NCBI GenBank assembly: GCA_944390725.1
Contig: CALXQU010000005.1
Span: 62,001-126,000 of the forward strand
Direction: 5' to 3'
Origin: an uncultured Spirochaetaceae bacterium
Lineage (GTDB): Bacteria; Spirochaetota; Spirochaetia; Sphaerochaetales; Sphaerochaetaceae
DNA length: 64,000 bases
Shown: one piece after another, positions 25,296 to 33,587 of the stretch
Layout: every line of letters begins with the position of its first letter
How positions within the stretch are numbered: position 1 is the stretch's first letter
The notes under the pieces: generated by a model
The model's input: only the letters and a program-made list of their open reading frames with translations
Databases searched by the model: none
Told to the model about the DNA's origin: nothing
Made by a program: the position numbers and the translations under genes

Positions 25296-26210
25296 TCAGT
25301 TATAGATGCTTCCCTGCCTCTTCCTGGCAGCGAAATACAGTGCAGCGAATCCAAGCAGGACGATGAAGAGGATAATCGATATCGCAGAGCCCTCTCCCAG
25401 CCTATATGCGCTGAATGCCGTCCTGTAAGCGTATACGGGGGTAGTCTGTGTCGCTTCGCCCGGGCCTCCGCCTGTCATGACCCAGGGCAGGTCATAGAAA
25501 TTGAATGTCCAGATGAATCGCAGGACCCCTGAGACCATGATCACGGGAGTAAGCAAGGGGAGCGTTATCTTGATGTATTGCTTCCAGGCACTGGCGCCAT
25601 CGACAGTCGCTGCCTCATAATAATCCCTCGGAATCCCCTGCAGCCCGGCAAGGAACATCGTGAACATCAGCGGAGTCCCCCTCCAGACATTCGCGATGAT
25701 GAGGATCACCATAGCTGTCGTCCCATTGCTCATCCAGGCTTTCGGGGAATCCAGGATACCGATATCGACCATCAGGTAATTCAGGATCCCGTAGAGGTCA
25801 TTGAACATCCATTTGAATATCAATGCCACGGATACAGTAGGGATAAGCCATGGCATGATCGCCAGCCCGCGGAAAAGGTTCCTGAATTTCAGGTCCGGAT
25901 GGTTGAAGAGCTGCGCCAAAGCCAATCCGAAGACGATCTGGAGGCCAAGGGATGAGAATGTGAATACCAGCGATCTCAGCATTGCCCCCCAGAAGGACGA
26001 GTCACTAAGGATCTTGATATAGTTGCTGAACCCGACCATGCTTGTCTCACGAAGTGTCGGCCGATAATTCGTAAAGCTCATGAACAATGCATATAGCAAT
26101 GGATAGACTATAATCAGGCAGATTACGATTACTGCCGGCAGATACAGCAGCATGCCTTGCAGGCTCATCCTATCTATCTTGCGATCCAAAGTACCCGTCC
26201 TTCTTTCCAT
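25296..26210 (-). CDS. carbohydrate-type ABC transporter permease (MalF/UgpA-like)
   Basis: 304 residues, six membrane helices, with the EAA loop YYEAATVDGASAWKQYIKITLPLLTPV near residue 205. It is the first permease of the CUT1 pair and lies 11 bp after the binding-protein gene. Confidence 0.92.
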   Translation of the reverse strand: MERRTGTLDRKIDRMSLQGMLLYLPAVIVICLIIVYPLLYALFMSFTNYRPTLRETSMVGFSNYIKILSDSSFWGAMLRSLVFTFSSLGLQIVFGLALAQLFNHPDLKFRNLFRGLAIMPWLIPTVSVALIFKWMFNDLYGILNYLMVDIGILDSPKAWMSNGTTAMVILIIANVWRGTPLMFTMFLAGLQGIPRDYYEAATVDGASAWKQYIKITLPLLTPVIMVSGVLRFIWTFNFYDLPWVMTGGGPGEATQTTPVYAYRTAFSAYRLGEGSAISIILFIVLLGFAALYFAARKRQGSIYN

Positions 26211-26221
26211 ATCGAAACCTA

Positions 26222-27538
26222 TCAGTCACCAATCAGTTCATGGAGATTCTCGATCAGCATATCAACAGCTTCCTCAGCAGTGATGCCGTCAGTGAACATC
26301 AGCGCAAGCGGAATCCCGAACATGTTCTTCTGGTCCACCTCTCCTGCATAGGGGAACGGCCCATTCGAAAGCGCGATCGGATTCGAATTCCTGAAGATAT
26401 CAAGAACCATGTCCGGCACGAGAGGCTTAAGCTCCTCTGGCATCGATCCAAGGTAATGCTCATTGCTGTAGATGCTCTCGACGACCGGGAACATGCAGTA
26501 CGGATAGCTCAGATAGAAATCGACGAGCCTGTCATCCGTATAGCAGAATTTCAGGAATTCCTTGGCCAGCTCCACATTGCCTGCAGCAGGGATGGCGAAT
26601 CCATTCCAGCCCATGTACTGGTTGTTCGTCTTCCTGCCAGGAAGCCTGAAGTACCTTACGTCATCGATATTATCGGGATCCATGCTCCTGACGTTATAGT
26701 AGATTTCCGGAGTATCGATCCTGCTCATTACGACTCCCGTCGCTACGAGTTCCCTCAGATTGGCCTGCGTATAGCTGATCGTACCTTCAGGAGCGCAATC
26801 CCTTATGAGGGCGTAGAGCCATTCATATGCCTCGACAAGCGCTGCGTAATCCTCATCATCTATATCGACATACCAGTTTCCATCCTCATCGACATTCACG
26901 AGATCCACGCCGTTTGCCTGGAATGCTGACCAGATCATCTTCATGCCATGCTGGTCACCGAGTGGGATGCCGAAGCCGTATCTGTTGTTCTCAGGGTCTG
27001 TCACGGCCTTGCACATCTCATAATACTCTTCCCAGGTCTCCGGGATCTTATCGAAGCCGGCCTCATCCAGATAGCTCTGCCTGTAATATGCCACGACAGG
27101 CGTGATGTACAGAGGAAGCGCATAGATGCTTCCATCAAGCGTCGATGCGGAAATAGAGAGCGTAGTGCCAAGGAACTGCTCCTTCCCGCCGATTTCCTCC
27201 ACGAGGTCCGAAAGCTCGACCAGTCCGCCAGTCTCTGCCAGCGTCTGCGGCATTCCCTGTCCGACTACCGTAAGGTCGGGCGGATTGCCTGCCATCACTG
27301 CTGCCACGAGCTTATCAAGGGCGCCTGTCCATGGCATAAGCGATATCTCGATATCCACGCCAGGATGAAGGCTCTCGAATTCCGCAGCAAGATTCTCAAG
27401 CTCAGCGGCTCTCTCGGGCTGGGTAAGCATAGACCAGACCGTAAGGGTCTTGTCGGCAGCGTTATCCGTCGACCCCTGTGCAAACAGGGACATGACAGCC
27501 AATAGCGCGCATAGGACAAATACCATTCCTTTTTTCAT
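26222..27538 (-). CDS. family 1 extracellular solute-binding protein
   Basis: 438 residues. The signal peptide is MKKGMVFVLCALLAVMSLFA followed by QGSTDNAADK, the usual spirochaetal style. Sugar-binding-protein signs: LTVWSMLTQPERAAELENLA, FESLHPGVDIEIS, PDLTVVGQGMP, YALPLYITPVVAYYR and the C-terminal FTDGITAEEAVD. Ligand unknown; the linked racemase-type and lyase-type enzymes suggest an acidic or amino-acid-substituted compound. It is encoded directly after the enzyme gene, 12 bp apart. Confidence 0.92.
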   Translation of the reverse strand: MKKGMVFVLCALLAVMSLFAQGSTDNAADKTLTVWSMLTQPERAAELENLAAEFESLHPGVDIEISLMPWTGALDKLVAAVMAGNPPDLTVVGQGMPQTLAETGGLVELSDLVEEIGGKEQFLGTTLSISASTLDGSIYALPLYITPVVAYYRQSYLDEAGFDKIPETWEEYYEMCKAVTDPENNRYGFGIPLGDQHGMKMIWSAFQANGVDLVNVDEDGNWYVDIDDEDYAALVEAYEWLYALIRDCAPEGTISYTQANLRELVATGVVMSRIDTPEIYYNVRSMDPDNIDDVRYFRLPGRKTNNQYMGWNGFAIPAAGNVELAKEFLKFCYTDDRLVDFYLSYPYCMFPVVESIYSNEHYLGSMPEELKPLVPDMVLDIFRNSNPIALSNGPFPYAGEVDQKNMFGIPLALMFTDGITAEEAVDMLIENLHELIGD

Positions 27539-27550
27539 TGCTTGTACCTC

Positions 27551-28654
27551 CTATTTCTCTGGATAGAACCGGAATTCCTCCAGAAGCTCTGAATCAAATT
27601 CAACACCTAACCCTTCTATCCCCTCAGGCATTGGAATCGTGCCGTCGGTGCTGATCATGATGTGATTCGAGAATGCCTTCAGAAGAGAGTTGAGATTGCT
27701 ATCGTAATATTCGACGATCAGGCCATTGGAGATGGAACCAACCAGCTGGCTGTGGATATCCTGATCGCCGTGAGGAGCGATAAGCACATTGGAAGCCTGC
27801 GCGTAGTCAGCGACTTTCTTCCATTCCGTTATCCCGCCCAGGACCTGCGCATCTGCATTGATTATGCTTACCGCCCCGGAATCAATCAGCTGCTTGAAGC
27901 CCCATTTCGTGTATTCATTCTCCCCTACCGCAAGAGGGGTATCTATCTTGCCTGACAGCAATGCGAGCCCTTCTATATCATCCGGGATAAGCGGTTCCTC
28001 GAACCAGTATATCCCCCTCTTATCAAGCTCCTTTCCCATCTTCATGGCATCTATGCGGTTATAGGCATTGTTCGCATCAACCATCAGGGAACAGTCCTTG
28101 CCAATGGCATCCAGAACCGCATCGATCCGCTCAAGATCCTCTGCAATGGATACCTTGCCTATCTTCATCTTGAGGCATCTGGCATTCTTCGCCTTATTGG
28201 CAACCATCTCATCCTGCAGATCTGAAAGCGACTTCCCTTCCTCATAGTATCCGCCGGCGATATAGGCAGGGACGGATTCGCGATAGCCGCCAAGTAGCTG
28301 CCACACGGATTTGCCGCATGACTTGCCCATCATATCCCATAAAGCGATGTCGATTGCGCTGATTGCCCTTGTCTCCAGGCCACGGCGCCCCAGCAGCTTG
28401 GGCTGATACATAACGTCCCAGATCATCTCCATACGGTAAGGATCCAATCCAATGAGCCATGGTCTGATCTTCAGCATCGAATCGATGACAATGGAATCCC
28501 CATGGGTCCAGCCAATACCGGAAAGGCCATCATCGGCAATCACCTTGCAGACGATGATCTCAGTTGAATCATAGGTATAGCGTCCATTCGAATAAGGGAC
28601 CCTGTGCCTGGCCCTGTATCCATAAACCTGCAGATCAGCAATCTTAGCACCCAT
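27551..28654 (-). CDS. mandelate racemase/muconate lactonizing-type enolase superfamily enzyme
   Basis: 367 residues from the ATG at 28654 (AAAGGA upstream; the frame extends seven codons further). Catalytic features of the mandelate-racemase group are visible: the KxK pair in CLKMKIGK near residue 163, metal ligands in MVDANNAY, WFEEPL and VGENEY, and the histidine in IAPHGDQDIH near residue 293. Such enzymes remove a proton next to a carboxylate and act as acid-sugar dehydratases or racemases. It is the first gene of the operon with the ABC transporter, the lyase and the GntR regulator, so it probably acts on the imported substrate or on a lyase product. Confidence 0.88.
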   Translation of the reverse strand: MGAKIADLQVYGYRARHRVPYSNGRYTYDSTEIIVCKVIADDGLSGIGWTHGDSIVIDSMLKIRPWLIGLDPYRMEMIWDVMYQPKLLGRRGLETRAISAIDIALWDMMGKSCGKSVWQLLGGYRESVPAYIAGGYYEEGKSLSDLQDEMVANKAKNARCLKMKIGKVSIAEDLERIDAVLDAIGKDCSLMVDANNAYNRIDAMKMGKELDKRGIYWFEEPLIPDDIEGLALLSGKIDTPLAVGENEYTKWGFKQLIDSGAVSIINADAQVLGGITEWKKVADYAQASNVLIAPHGDQDIHSQLVGSISNGLIVEYYDSNLNSLLKAFSNHIMISTDGTIPMPEGIEGLGVEFDSELLEEFRFYPEK

Positions 28655-28665
28655 ATGTATTCCTT

Positions 28666-28705
28666 TTGTATACAATCAGAATACATATAAAATACCCATT
28701 GTCAA
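28666..28705 (-). promoter_or_regulatory. promoter and GntR-type operator of the racemase-lyase operon
   Basis: Minus strand TTGACA (28705-28700), 16-bp spacer, TATTCT (28683-28678). The expected start of transcription falls on the perfect 10-bp palindrome TTGTATACAA (28666-28675), the kind of site used by FadR-subgroup GntR proteins, and the operon's last gene encodes such a protein. Binding there would block transcription. Confidence 0.6.
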
Positions 28706-28808
28706 TTTTATTTTACTCAGGCATGCAAACATGGGCATCTACAAAAGCATTTGCTGATATATCAAGGAAATATATGATTAGGCCATATAAGGAGCGCGAA
28801 GAATGCAA

Positions 28809-29192
28809 TTACATATCCGATCCGTCAGCGAAATACTTACGGAAGTAGTTAGGTGTCATTTTCGAATCGATTGCGCCCTGCCGTATCCTTCTGAGCACAT
28901 CGTCCTTGATCCGCTCCTTCCTTATCGCAGTCCCATCATCAAGCATCTTCTCCAGCATCGCTATATCGAAGAAGCGTAGCTTGTCATATACGACGTACGA
29001 TGGATGCGTTATGAAACTGCTGTCTCCTGCATCGAGGACGCATGCCTTGTCATATCCGCGGCCTGGCACGATAGAGCTGATGAATGCGCAGATGCACGTT
29101 CCGGAATCTATCACTTCCTCAACGACGATATGCAGATGGAACTTATCCAGAGGTGCCCTGAACAGGAAGGAATCGCCGGCAGAGATACTCAA
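28809..29192 (-). CDS. putative toxin partner of a Panacea-domain antitoxin
   Basis: 127 residues, small and basic at the C-terminus. It has a predicted beta-barrel pattern (GDSFLFRAPLDKFHLHIVVEEV, CICAFISSI, DKACVLDAGDSSFITHPSYVVYDKLRFFD) followed by a helical tail. The D-C-V-L...F-I-x-H-P-S-Y-V motif looks conserved, and I am reminded of PemK/MazF-like small barrels, but I cannot assign a family. It overlaps the end of the Panacea gene by four bases, the usual coupling in toxin-antitoxin operons. The toxin role is inferred from this pairing only. Confidence 0.5.
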   Translation of the reverse strand: MSISAGDSFLFRAPLDKFHLHIVVEEVIDSGTCICAFISSIVPGRGYDKACVLDAGDSSFITHPSYVVYDKLRFFDIAMLEKMLDDGTAIRKERIKDDVLRRIRQGAIDSKMTPNYFRKYFADGSDM

Positions 29193-29770
29193 AGGGACCT
29201 CTCCTTCATCAGGAAGTAGTTGCTTTTCTGCACTTCGGCCGCGAGCCTGACGGCGGAAACCGCATCATCATAATCAGGGCTCCCTGCTTTCTCTGCACCG
29301 ATTATATCCTCTATGGTGATCTGTATAGATGAACCATGCGGATCCTGCCACTCAGGGAGGTGCTTATGGCAGTAATCGACAAGATCCCATTCGCTGTAAC
29401 CGCTGAAACGGGTATTCACATCTGCGAGCACTTCCATTTCCATCGGGCTCAGATAATCATTTCCAGGATGCTTCTGAAGGACGATCTCATAATCATCGGT
29501 CCTGAAGCAGGACGACCAGAATGAACCATTGTCGACACGTCCATTCTTGATGAGGTCATATATCCTGCTGATGACAGGGCCATTATCCATGGATACATAG
29601 CTGTCTGTCGTTATGGAATTGCCCCATTCGAGGATGAAGCGCCTGTCGGCAAGATAAAGGAGCTTGATGAGCTTCATGTAGTTCATCCTGCCGGAATTCA
29701 GCTCGATAAGGCATGCGGCAGCCTGGGCAGCCTTCTTCTCATTGAATACGAATGACACAGAATACCTCAT
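29189..29770 (-). CDS. Panacea-domain (SocA-like, DUF4065) antitoxin-type protein
   Basis: 193 residues from the ATG at 29770 (GGAG six bases upstream; the frame opens ten codons earlier). The Panacea core is recognisable: MNYMKLIKLLYLADRRFILEWG, SYVSMDNGPVISRIYDLI, and LSPMEMEVLADVNTRFSGYSEWDLVDYCHKHLPEW. This domain is known as a widely shared antitoxin fold that neutralises unrelated toxins and also as the SocA adaptor. Here the partner would be the overlapping 127-residue gene downstream. Confidence 0.82.
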   Translation of the reverse strand: MRYSVSFVFNEKKAAQAAACLIELNSGRMNYMKLIKLLYLADRRFILEWGNSITTDSYVSMDNGPVISRIYDLIKNGRVDNGSFWSSCFRTDDYEIVLQKHPGNDYLSPMEMEVLADVNTRFSGYSEWDLVDYCHKHLPEWQDPHGSSIQITIEDIIGAEKAGSPDYDDAVSAVRLAAEVQKSNYFLMKERSL

Positions 29771-29817
29771 AGTCCACTCCACTTCCGATTCTACCAGCAC
29801 GATAACGAAACGAAAAT

Positions 29818-29850
29818 AAAAAAGCTTAACCAGTCTCCTGATTAAGCTTT
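29818..29850 (-). terminator. intrinsic terminator of the tRNA cluster
   Basis: Minus strand AAAGCTTAA (29850-29842), loop of 12, TTAAGCTTT (29829-29821) running into six Ts and then ATTTT. It closes the five-tRNA transcript before the Panacea gene. Confidence 0.88.
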
Positions 29851-29852
29851 AG

Positions 29853-29924
29853 AGCGGGAAACGGGACTCGAACCCGCGACATCCACCTTGGCAAGGTGGA
29901 GCTCTACCACTGAGCTATTCCCGC
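29853..29924 (-). tRNA. tRNA-Gly (GCC)
   Basis: Cloverleaf with acceptor GCGGGAA/TTCCCGC, anticodon loop TTGCCAA and T-arm GGTTCGAGTCC. The 3' CCA is not encoded. Fifth in the transcript. Confidence 0.95.
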
Positions 29925-29949
29925 AAGTCTACACCCCAGTAAAAGAGGT

Positions 29950-30029
29950 TGCGAGAGAAGGGACTCGAACCCTTAAACCGAAGTACTAGTTCCTAAGACT
30001 AGCGTGTATACCAATTCCACCACTCTCGC
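29950..30029 (-). tRNA. tRNA-Leu (TAG)
   Basis: About 80 nt with acceptor GCGAGAG/CTCTCGC, anticodon loop CTTAGGA (anticodon TAG, codon CUA), an extended variable arm (ACTTCGGT) and T-arm GGTTCGAGTCC. CCA not encoded. Confidence 0.93.
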
Positions 30030-30040
30030 GGTGTTTGATA

Positions 30041-30113
30041 TGAGCCGCAAAGGGATCGAACCTTTGACCCGCAGATTAAGAGTCTGCTGCTCTACCAGCT
30101 GAGCTAGCGGCCC
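30041..30113 (-). tRNA. tRNA-Lys (CTT)
   Basis: 73 nt, acceptor GGGCCGC paired with GCGGCTC (one G-U), anticodon loop CTCTTAA giving CTT. CCA not encoded. Confidence 0.94.
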
Positions 30114-30121
30114 AAGTCTCC

Positions 30122-30194
30122 TGCGCCCAGTAGGACTCGAACCTACAACCTGCGGATTCGAAGTCCGACGCTCTATCCTTTGAGCTATGAGCGC
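30122..30194 (-). tRNA. tRNA-Arg (TCG)
   Basis: 73 nt, acceptor GCGCTCA with TGGGCGC, anticodon loop CTTCGAA giving TCG (codon CGA, otherwise rare in these AGG-rich genes). CCA not encoded. Confidence 0.93.
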
Positions 30195-30219
30195 GTCCCC
30201 TACAGGGAGCAAGTAGTTG

Positions 30220-30292
30220 GGTGGAAGAAGGGGATCGAACCCTCGACAAGCAGATCCACAATCTGCCGCTCTACCGCTGAACTACTTCCACC
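30220..30292 (-). tRNA. tRNA-His (GTG)
   Basis: Includes the extra G at position -1 paired with C73; anticodon loop TTGTGGA gives GTG. First tRNA of the cluster. Confidence 0.94.
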
Positions 30293-30338
30293 ATTTTAGG
30301 AATGCGTGGCGTTCAACCAAGCAATTTCAACAAGGAAG

Positions 30339-30367
30339 AATATGACAGAAAGCAGTACGTTTGTCAA
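30339..30367 (-). promoter_or_regulatory. promoter of the tRNA cluster
   Basis: Minus strand TTGACA (30367-30362), 17-bp spacer, CATATT (30344-30339), about 45 bases before tRNA-His. Confidence 0.6.
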
Positions 30368-30377
30368 CAGTTTGCAG

Positions 30378-30405
30378 AAAAAAGAATCAATTTTTTCAAT
30401 TCCTT
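30378..30405 (-). terminator. weak terminator-like element after the iron operon
   Basis: Minus strand A/T-rich imperfect hairpin (GGAATTGAAAAAATTGATTC) followed by six Ts (30383-30378), between the metal-binding protein gene and the tRNA promoter. Pairing is poor. Confidence 0.35.
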
Positions 30406-30435
30406 CCAATACAAGCAGTTAACTGGCCAGAACAT

Positions 30436-30801
30436 TCAGTCATGCCCCACAGAGACGACCTTGTATCCCGCGCCCTCCGCAGCCTTCCTCAGCTCATGGT
30501 CCTCCACGCTCCTGTCCATATCCACGGAGGCGATGCCGGCCTTCCAGTCGACTCTGGCAGAGACCCCATCAATGGACTCCAGGGCCCTCCTGACCCTTTC
30601 CGCGCAGTTCTGGCAATGCATGCCATCTATCCTGAGGCGCCTCCTGCCGACCACCGGTCCGTCAAGCCTCCTCGGCTTCGATGCCGGCAGCGATGACCCG
30701 CCCTGGCAGCAGGATCCCTCGCCCCTGAAATGCCTGATGCTTCCCCTGGCGGCGAATACGAGAAGCACCGCCACTATCGCGACGATTATGACATCAGCCA
30801 T
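30436..30801 (-). CDS. membrane-anchored heavy-metal-associated (HMA) domain protein
   Basis: 121 residues. One N-terminal membrane helix (VIIVAIVAVLLVFAA) is followed by a short Cys-rich stretch (GSCCQGG), a basic linker and an HMA domain with GMHCQNC and the ferredoxin-like fold pattern (VRRALESIDGVSARVDW, AGYKVV). HMA domains carry copper or similar ions. The helix plus cysteines resemble the FeoB-associated proteins, so it looks like such a protein extended by a metal chaperone. It is the last gene of the feo operon and its ATG overlaps the 46-residue gene by eight bases. Confidence 0.82.
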   Translation of the reverse strand: MADVIIVAIVAVLLVFAARGSIRHFRGEGSCCQGGSSLPASKPRRLDGPVVGRRRLRIDGMHCQNCAERVRRALESIDGVSARVDWKAGIASVDMDRSVEDHELRKAAEGAGYKVVSVGHD

Positions 30802-30934
30802 ATATATCCTTATCCCTCCTGCCTCTCAGGGCCTTCCCTATCAGGCGCACGGCCATATACACGCCCATGCCGATGAAGTAAAGCACAAGGAAGATGGCAA
30901 CCATCATCAGCATGGATCCGGAACTATCGCCCAT
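30794..30934 (-). CDS. 46-residue single-helix membrane protein of the iron operon
   Basis: Begins MGDSSGSMLMMVAIFLVLYF, giving one membrane helix (about residues 8-29), followed by a strongly basic tail (RLIGKALRGRRDKD). The ATG lies inside the end of the FeoB-associated gene and the stop inside the HMA gene, so reading frames interlock, which favours real translation. AGGAA lies just before the start. No family is recognised; it may be a small accessory subunit of the Feo system. Confidence 0.55.
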   Translation of the reverse strand: MGDSSGSMLMMVAIFLVLYFIGMGVYMAVRLIGKALRGRRDKDIYG

Positions 30935-31100
30935 TCCTGCCCAGCTCCTTCGCTATCAGCTCATCAATCGATTTCGCGCTGCAGCCGCTGCAGCCGCTGC
31001 ATGAACCTGGGCAGCATCCGCCGCCCTTCCTCTTCCTGCTCCTGATGACGACATAGGCGCAGTATGCCGCTATCGCCAGCAGAATGACCGCATCTACCAT
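30924..31100 (-). CDS. FeoB-associated Cys-rich membrane protein
   Basis: 58 residues: an N-terminal membrane helix (VDAVILLAIAAYCAYVVI), a basic stretch RSRKRK and a cysteine-rich segment GGGCCPGSCSGCSGCS, then a short helix. This is the pattern of the small proteins commonly encoded beside feoB. GGAGGTG precedes the ATG. Role unknown, possibly handling Fe(II) at the channel exit. Confidence 0.82.
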   Translation of the reverse strand: MVDAVILLAIAAYCAYVVIRSRKRKGGGCCPGSCSGCSGCSAKSIDELIAKELGRNGR

Positions 31101-31157
31101 ATGGCACCTCCGCTATGGAACGGGGCAGGATGCCCTGCCCCATCAGATCCCGGTCCG

Positions 31158-33341
31158 TCACACCGTCGCGGCATTGACGGATCTTCTCGAATACACCTTC
31201 TGGTCCCTGTACGGATCCGGACGGAAAAGGAAGAAGAGCATCACCGCCAGAAGCGCAAAGGCCACTATCGTCCAGAAGCCGAAGGAACCTGTGATAGCCA
31301 GCAGCCCGACCTGGTATACGATCAGGGAGACAGCATATGCGAACACATTCTGGAATATGATCGCGAACCAGAACCACTTCCTCGACTGCATCTGCTGGGC
31401 CATCGTGGCGATTGCCGCGAGGCATGGCGAATCAAGCAGGTTGAAGAGGAGGAACGAGAAGGCCGCAATCGTCGTCGGGAACCACGCCCCGATGGCGCCA
31501 GCGACCGCAACAGAATCCTCGGAGAGGTCCTCGGCGACATTGGCAAGGACACCCATCGTGGACACGATCGCCTCCTTCGCCGTAAAGCCGGAAAGCGAGG
31601 CTGCGACTGCCTGCCATTCGCCGAATCCGAGCGGTGCGAAGACCGGTGCGATAGCCCCGCCAATCGCAGCAAGGAGGCTGTCGTTGCTGTCCTCTACAAG
31701 CCCGAATCCATCAGGTCCGAAGCCGAAGCCCGCCAGGAACCACATGACCACGCAGGCAAGGAAGAGGATGGTTCCGGCCTTGACGATGAAGCCCTTGAGC
31801 CTTTCCCATACATGGAGAAGGACGGTGCGTGCCGACGGCACGTGATAGGCAGGAAGCTCCATGACGAACGGTGCCGGCTTGCCGCTGAACGGCTTGGTCT
31901 TCTTCAGCATGATCGCCGATACGAGCACCGCCGCGATGCCGATGAAGTACATAGCAGGCGCGACCCATGCCGATGCGACATAGCCTGTGACCTGGCCTGC
32001 CATCACGCCGCCCATCAGCGCGATTACAGGCAGCTTGGCGCCGCAAGGGATGAATGTCGCCGTCATGATCGTGAGGCGCCTGTCGTTATCCTGCTCGATA
32101 GTCCTCGATGCCATGATGCCAGGGATGCCGCAGCCGGATGAGATCAGGAGCGGTATGAAGCTCTTGCCGGAAAGGCCGAAATGCCTGAATACCCTGTCCA
32201 TGACGAATGCGATCCTGACCATGTACCCGCAGTCCTCCAGGATAGAGAGGAAGAGGAAGAGTATGGCCATCTGCGGTACGAAGCCGAGCACGGCCCCAAG
32301 GCCGCCGACAATGCCATCGACGACAAGCCCCTGCACGAGCTCCCCCGCGCCTATGGCAGTGAGAAGCGATGCGAATATGCCCTGCACCCAGCCGACGAAT
32401 ACATCATTCGTCCAGTCTGTAACCCAGGTACCGATGGTGGTGACCGATACATAGTAGACAAGGAACATGACAAGGATGAAGATGGGGATGCCGAGCACCC
32501 TGTTCGTCACGACGCGGTCAATCCTATCGGAGACGGACATCTCCTGGGCACCCTTCCTCACGCATGTCGATACGATCTGCTGGATATACCTGTAGCGCGC
32601 ATCCGTGATGATGGACTCCATATCATCGTCATGGTCCTTCTCGATTTCCTTCCTGGCAGCCTCCGCTGCGGATGCGAGCGCAGGGTTCCTGAGCTCATCC
32701 ATGACCTTCTGGTCATTCTCGAGAACCTTCACCGCATACCATCTGGCCTTATCCGGGGTAACCGAGGAGGGAAGCTCAGCCTTCATCCTGCCGATTGCCC
32801 CCTCAAGGTCCTTGCCGAAGATGTCCTGCGGAAGCGGATGGTCCTTGCGCCTTGCCGCCTTCACAGCCTCGCTTACCACTGCATCGAGGCCCGTCTTCTT
32901 CAGGGCGCTGGTCTCCACGACAGGGCATCCGAGCACCATCGAGAGCCTCTTCGTATCCACGCGGAGCCCTCTCTTGCCGATGAGGTCCGCCATATTGAGC
33001 GCGATGACCACGGGAATGCCTGTCTCCAGCAGCTGCGTGGTCAGATAGAGGTTCCTCTCGATATTCGTCGCATCTACGAGGTCGATGATGACATCGGGAT
33101 GCTCATTAAGCAGGTAGCTTCTGCTAACCACTTCCTCCAAAGTATAAGGGGAGAGGGAGTAGATTCCCGGCAGGTCCGTCACGATGATATCCTCATCCTT
33201 CCTGCCGCGGATCCTGCCTTCCTTCTTCTCGACAGTGACCCCGGGCCAGTTCCCGACATACTGGTTCGCGCCGGTAAGGGCGTTGAACATAGTCGTCTTC
33301 CCGCAGTTCGGATTTCCCGCAAGCGCAATCGTCAGGCTCAT
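31158..33341 (-). CDS. feoB: ferrous iron transport protein B
   Basis: 727 residues. The N-terminal GTPase has the G1 loop GNPNCGKTTMFN at residue 9 onward, switch region GVTVEKKEG, DLPGIYSL and NMAD. The middle holds the helical GDI-like domain. From about residue 270 there are two Gate motifs within eight or more membrane helices (GIPIFILVMFLVYY, SGCGIPGIMASRT, FIPCGAKLPVIALM, FTAKEAIVSTMG). It imports Fe(II) across the inner membrane, GTP-dependent. It follows two feoA genes with ten-base spacing. Confidence 0.96.
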   Translation of the reverse strand: MSLTIALAGNPNCGKTTMFNALTGANQYVGNWPGVTVEKKEGRIRGRKDEDIIVTDLPGIYSLSPYTLEEVVSRSYLLNEHPDVIIDLVDATNIERNLYLTTQLLETGIPVVIALNMADLIGKRGLRVDTKRLSMVLGCPVVETSALKKTGLDAVVSEAVKAARRKDHPLPQDIFGKDLEGAIGRMKAELPSSVTPDKARWYAVKVLENDQKVMDELRNPALASAAEAARKEIEKDHDDDMESIITDARYRYIQQIVSTCVRKGAQEMSVSDRIDRVVTNRVLGIPIFILVMFLVYYVSVTTIGTWVTDWTNDVFVGWVQGIFASLLTAIGAGELVQGLVVDGIVGGLGAVLGFVPQMAILFLFLSILEDCGYMVRIAFVMDRVFRHFGLSGKSFIPLLISSGCGIPGIMASRTIEQDNDRRLTIMTATFIPCGAKLPVIALMGGVMAGQVTGYVASAWVAPAMYFIGIAAVLVSAIMLKKTKPFSGKPAPFVMELPAYHVPSARTVLLHVWERLKGFIVKAGTILFLACVVMWFLAGFGFGPDGFGLVEDSNDSLLAAIGGAIAPVFAPLGFGEWQAVAASLSGFTAKEAIVSTMGVLANVAEDLSEDSVAVAGAIGAWFPTTIAAFSFLLFNLLDSPCLAAIATMAQQMQSRKWFWFAIIFQNVFAYAVSLIVYQVGLLAITGSFGFWTIVAFALLAVMLFFLFRPDPYRDQKVYSRRSVNAATV

Positions 33342-33350
33342 AGCTGCCTC

Positions 33351-33569
33351 CTACTCGACTATGACGCACTCAGCGTCATTCTTCCTGACAGAGAGCTCAT
33401 AGCCCCTGACGGTGATTTCCACTGGATCCCCGAGCGGCGCAACCTTCCTGATATAGAGGGATGTACCCTTCGTGATGCCCATGTCCATGATGCGTCTCTT
33501 GTACGCACCCTCTCCCTCGATCGAACGCACCGTCACGGTGCTTCCGACCTTGGCCTCCCCTAATGTCAT
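33351..33569 (-). CDS. feoA: FeoA family protein (second copy)
   Basis: 72 residues with the SH3-like FeoA fold: VGSTVTVRSIEGEGAYKRRIMDMGITKGTSLYIRKVAPLGDPVEITVRGYELSVRK. FeoA is thought to modulate FeoB at the cytoplasmic face. It differs from the upstream copy, so the two probably have separate roles or form a heteromer. Confidence 0.93.
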   Translation of the reverse strand: MTLGEAKVGSTVTVRSIEGEGAYKRRIMDMGITKGTSLYIRKVAPLGDPVEITVRGYELSVRKNDAECVIVE

Positions 33570-33587
33570 ATCTGTTTCCTCCCGCGA

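Noticed and set aside
29850-30300. Possible attachment site or integrated element at the tRNA cluster
   Set aside because: The tRNA genes are intact, and I see no integrase or flanking repeat of a tRNA end.
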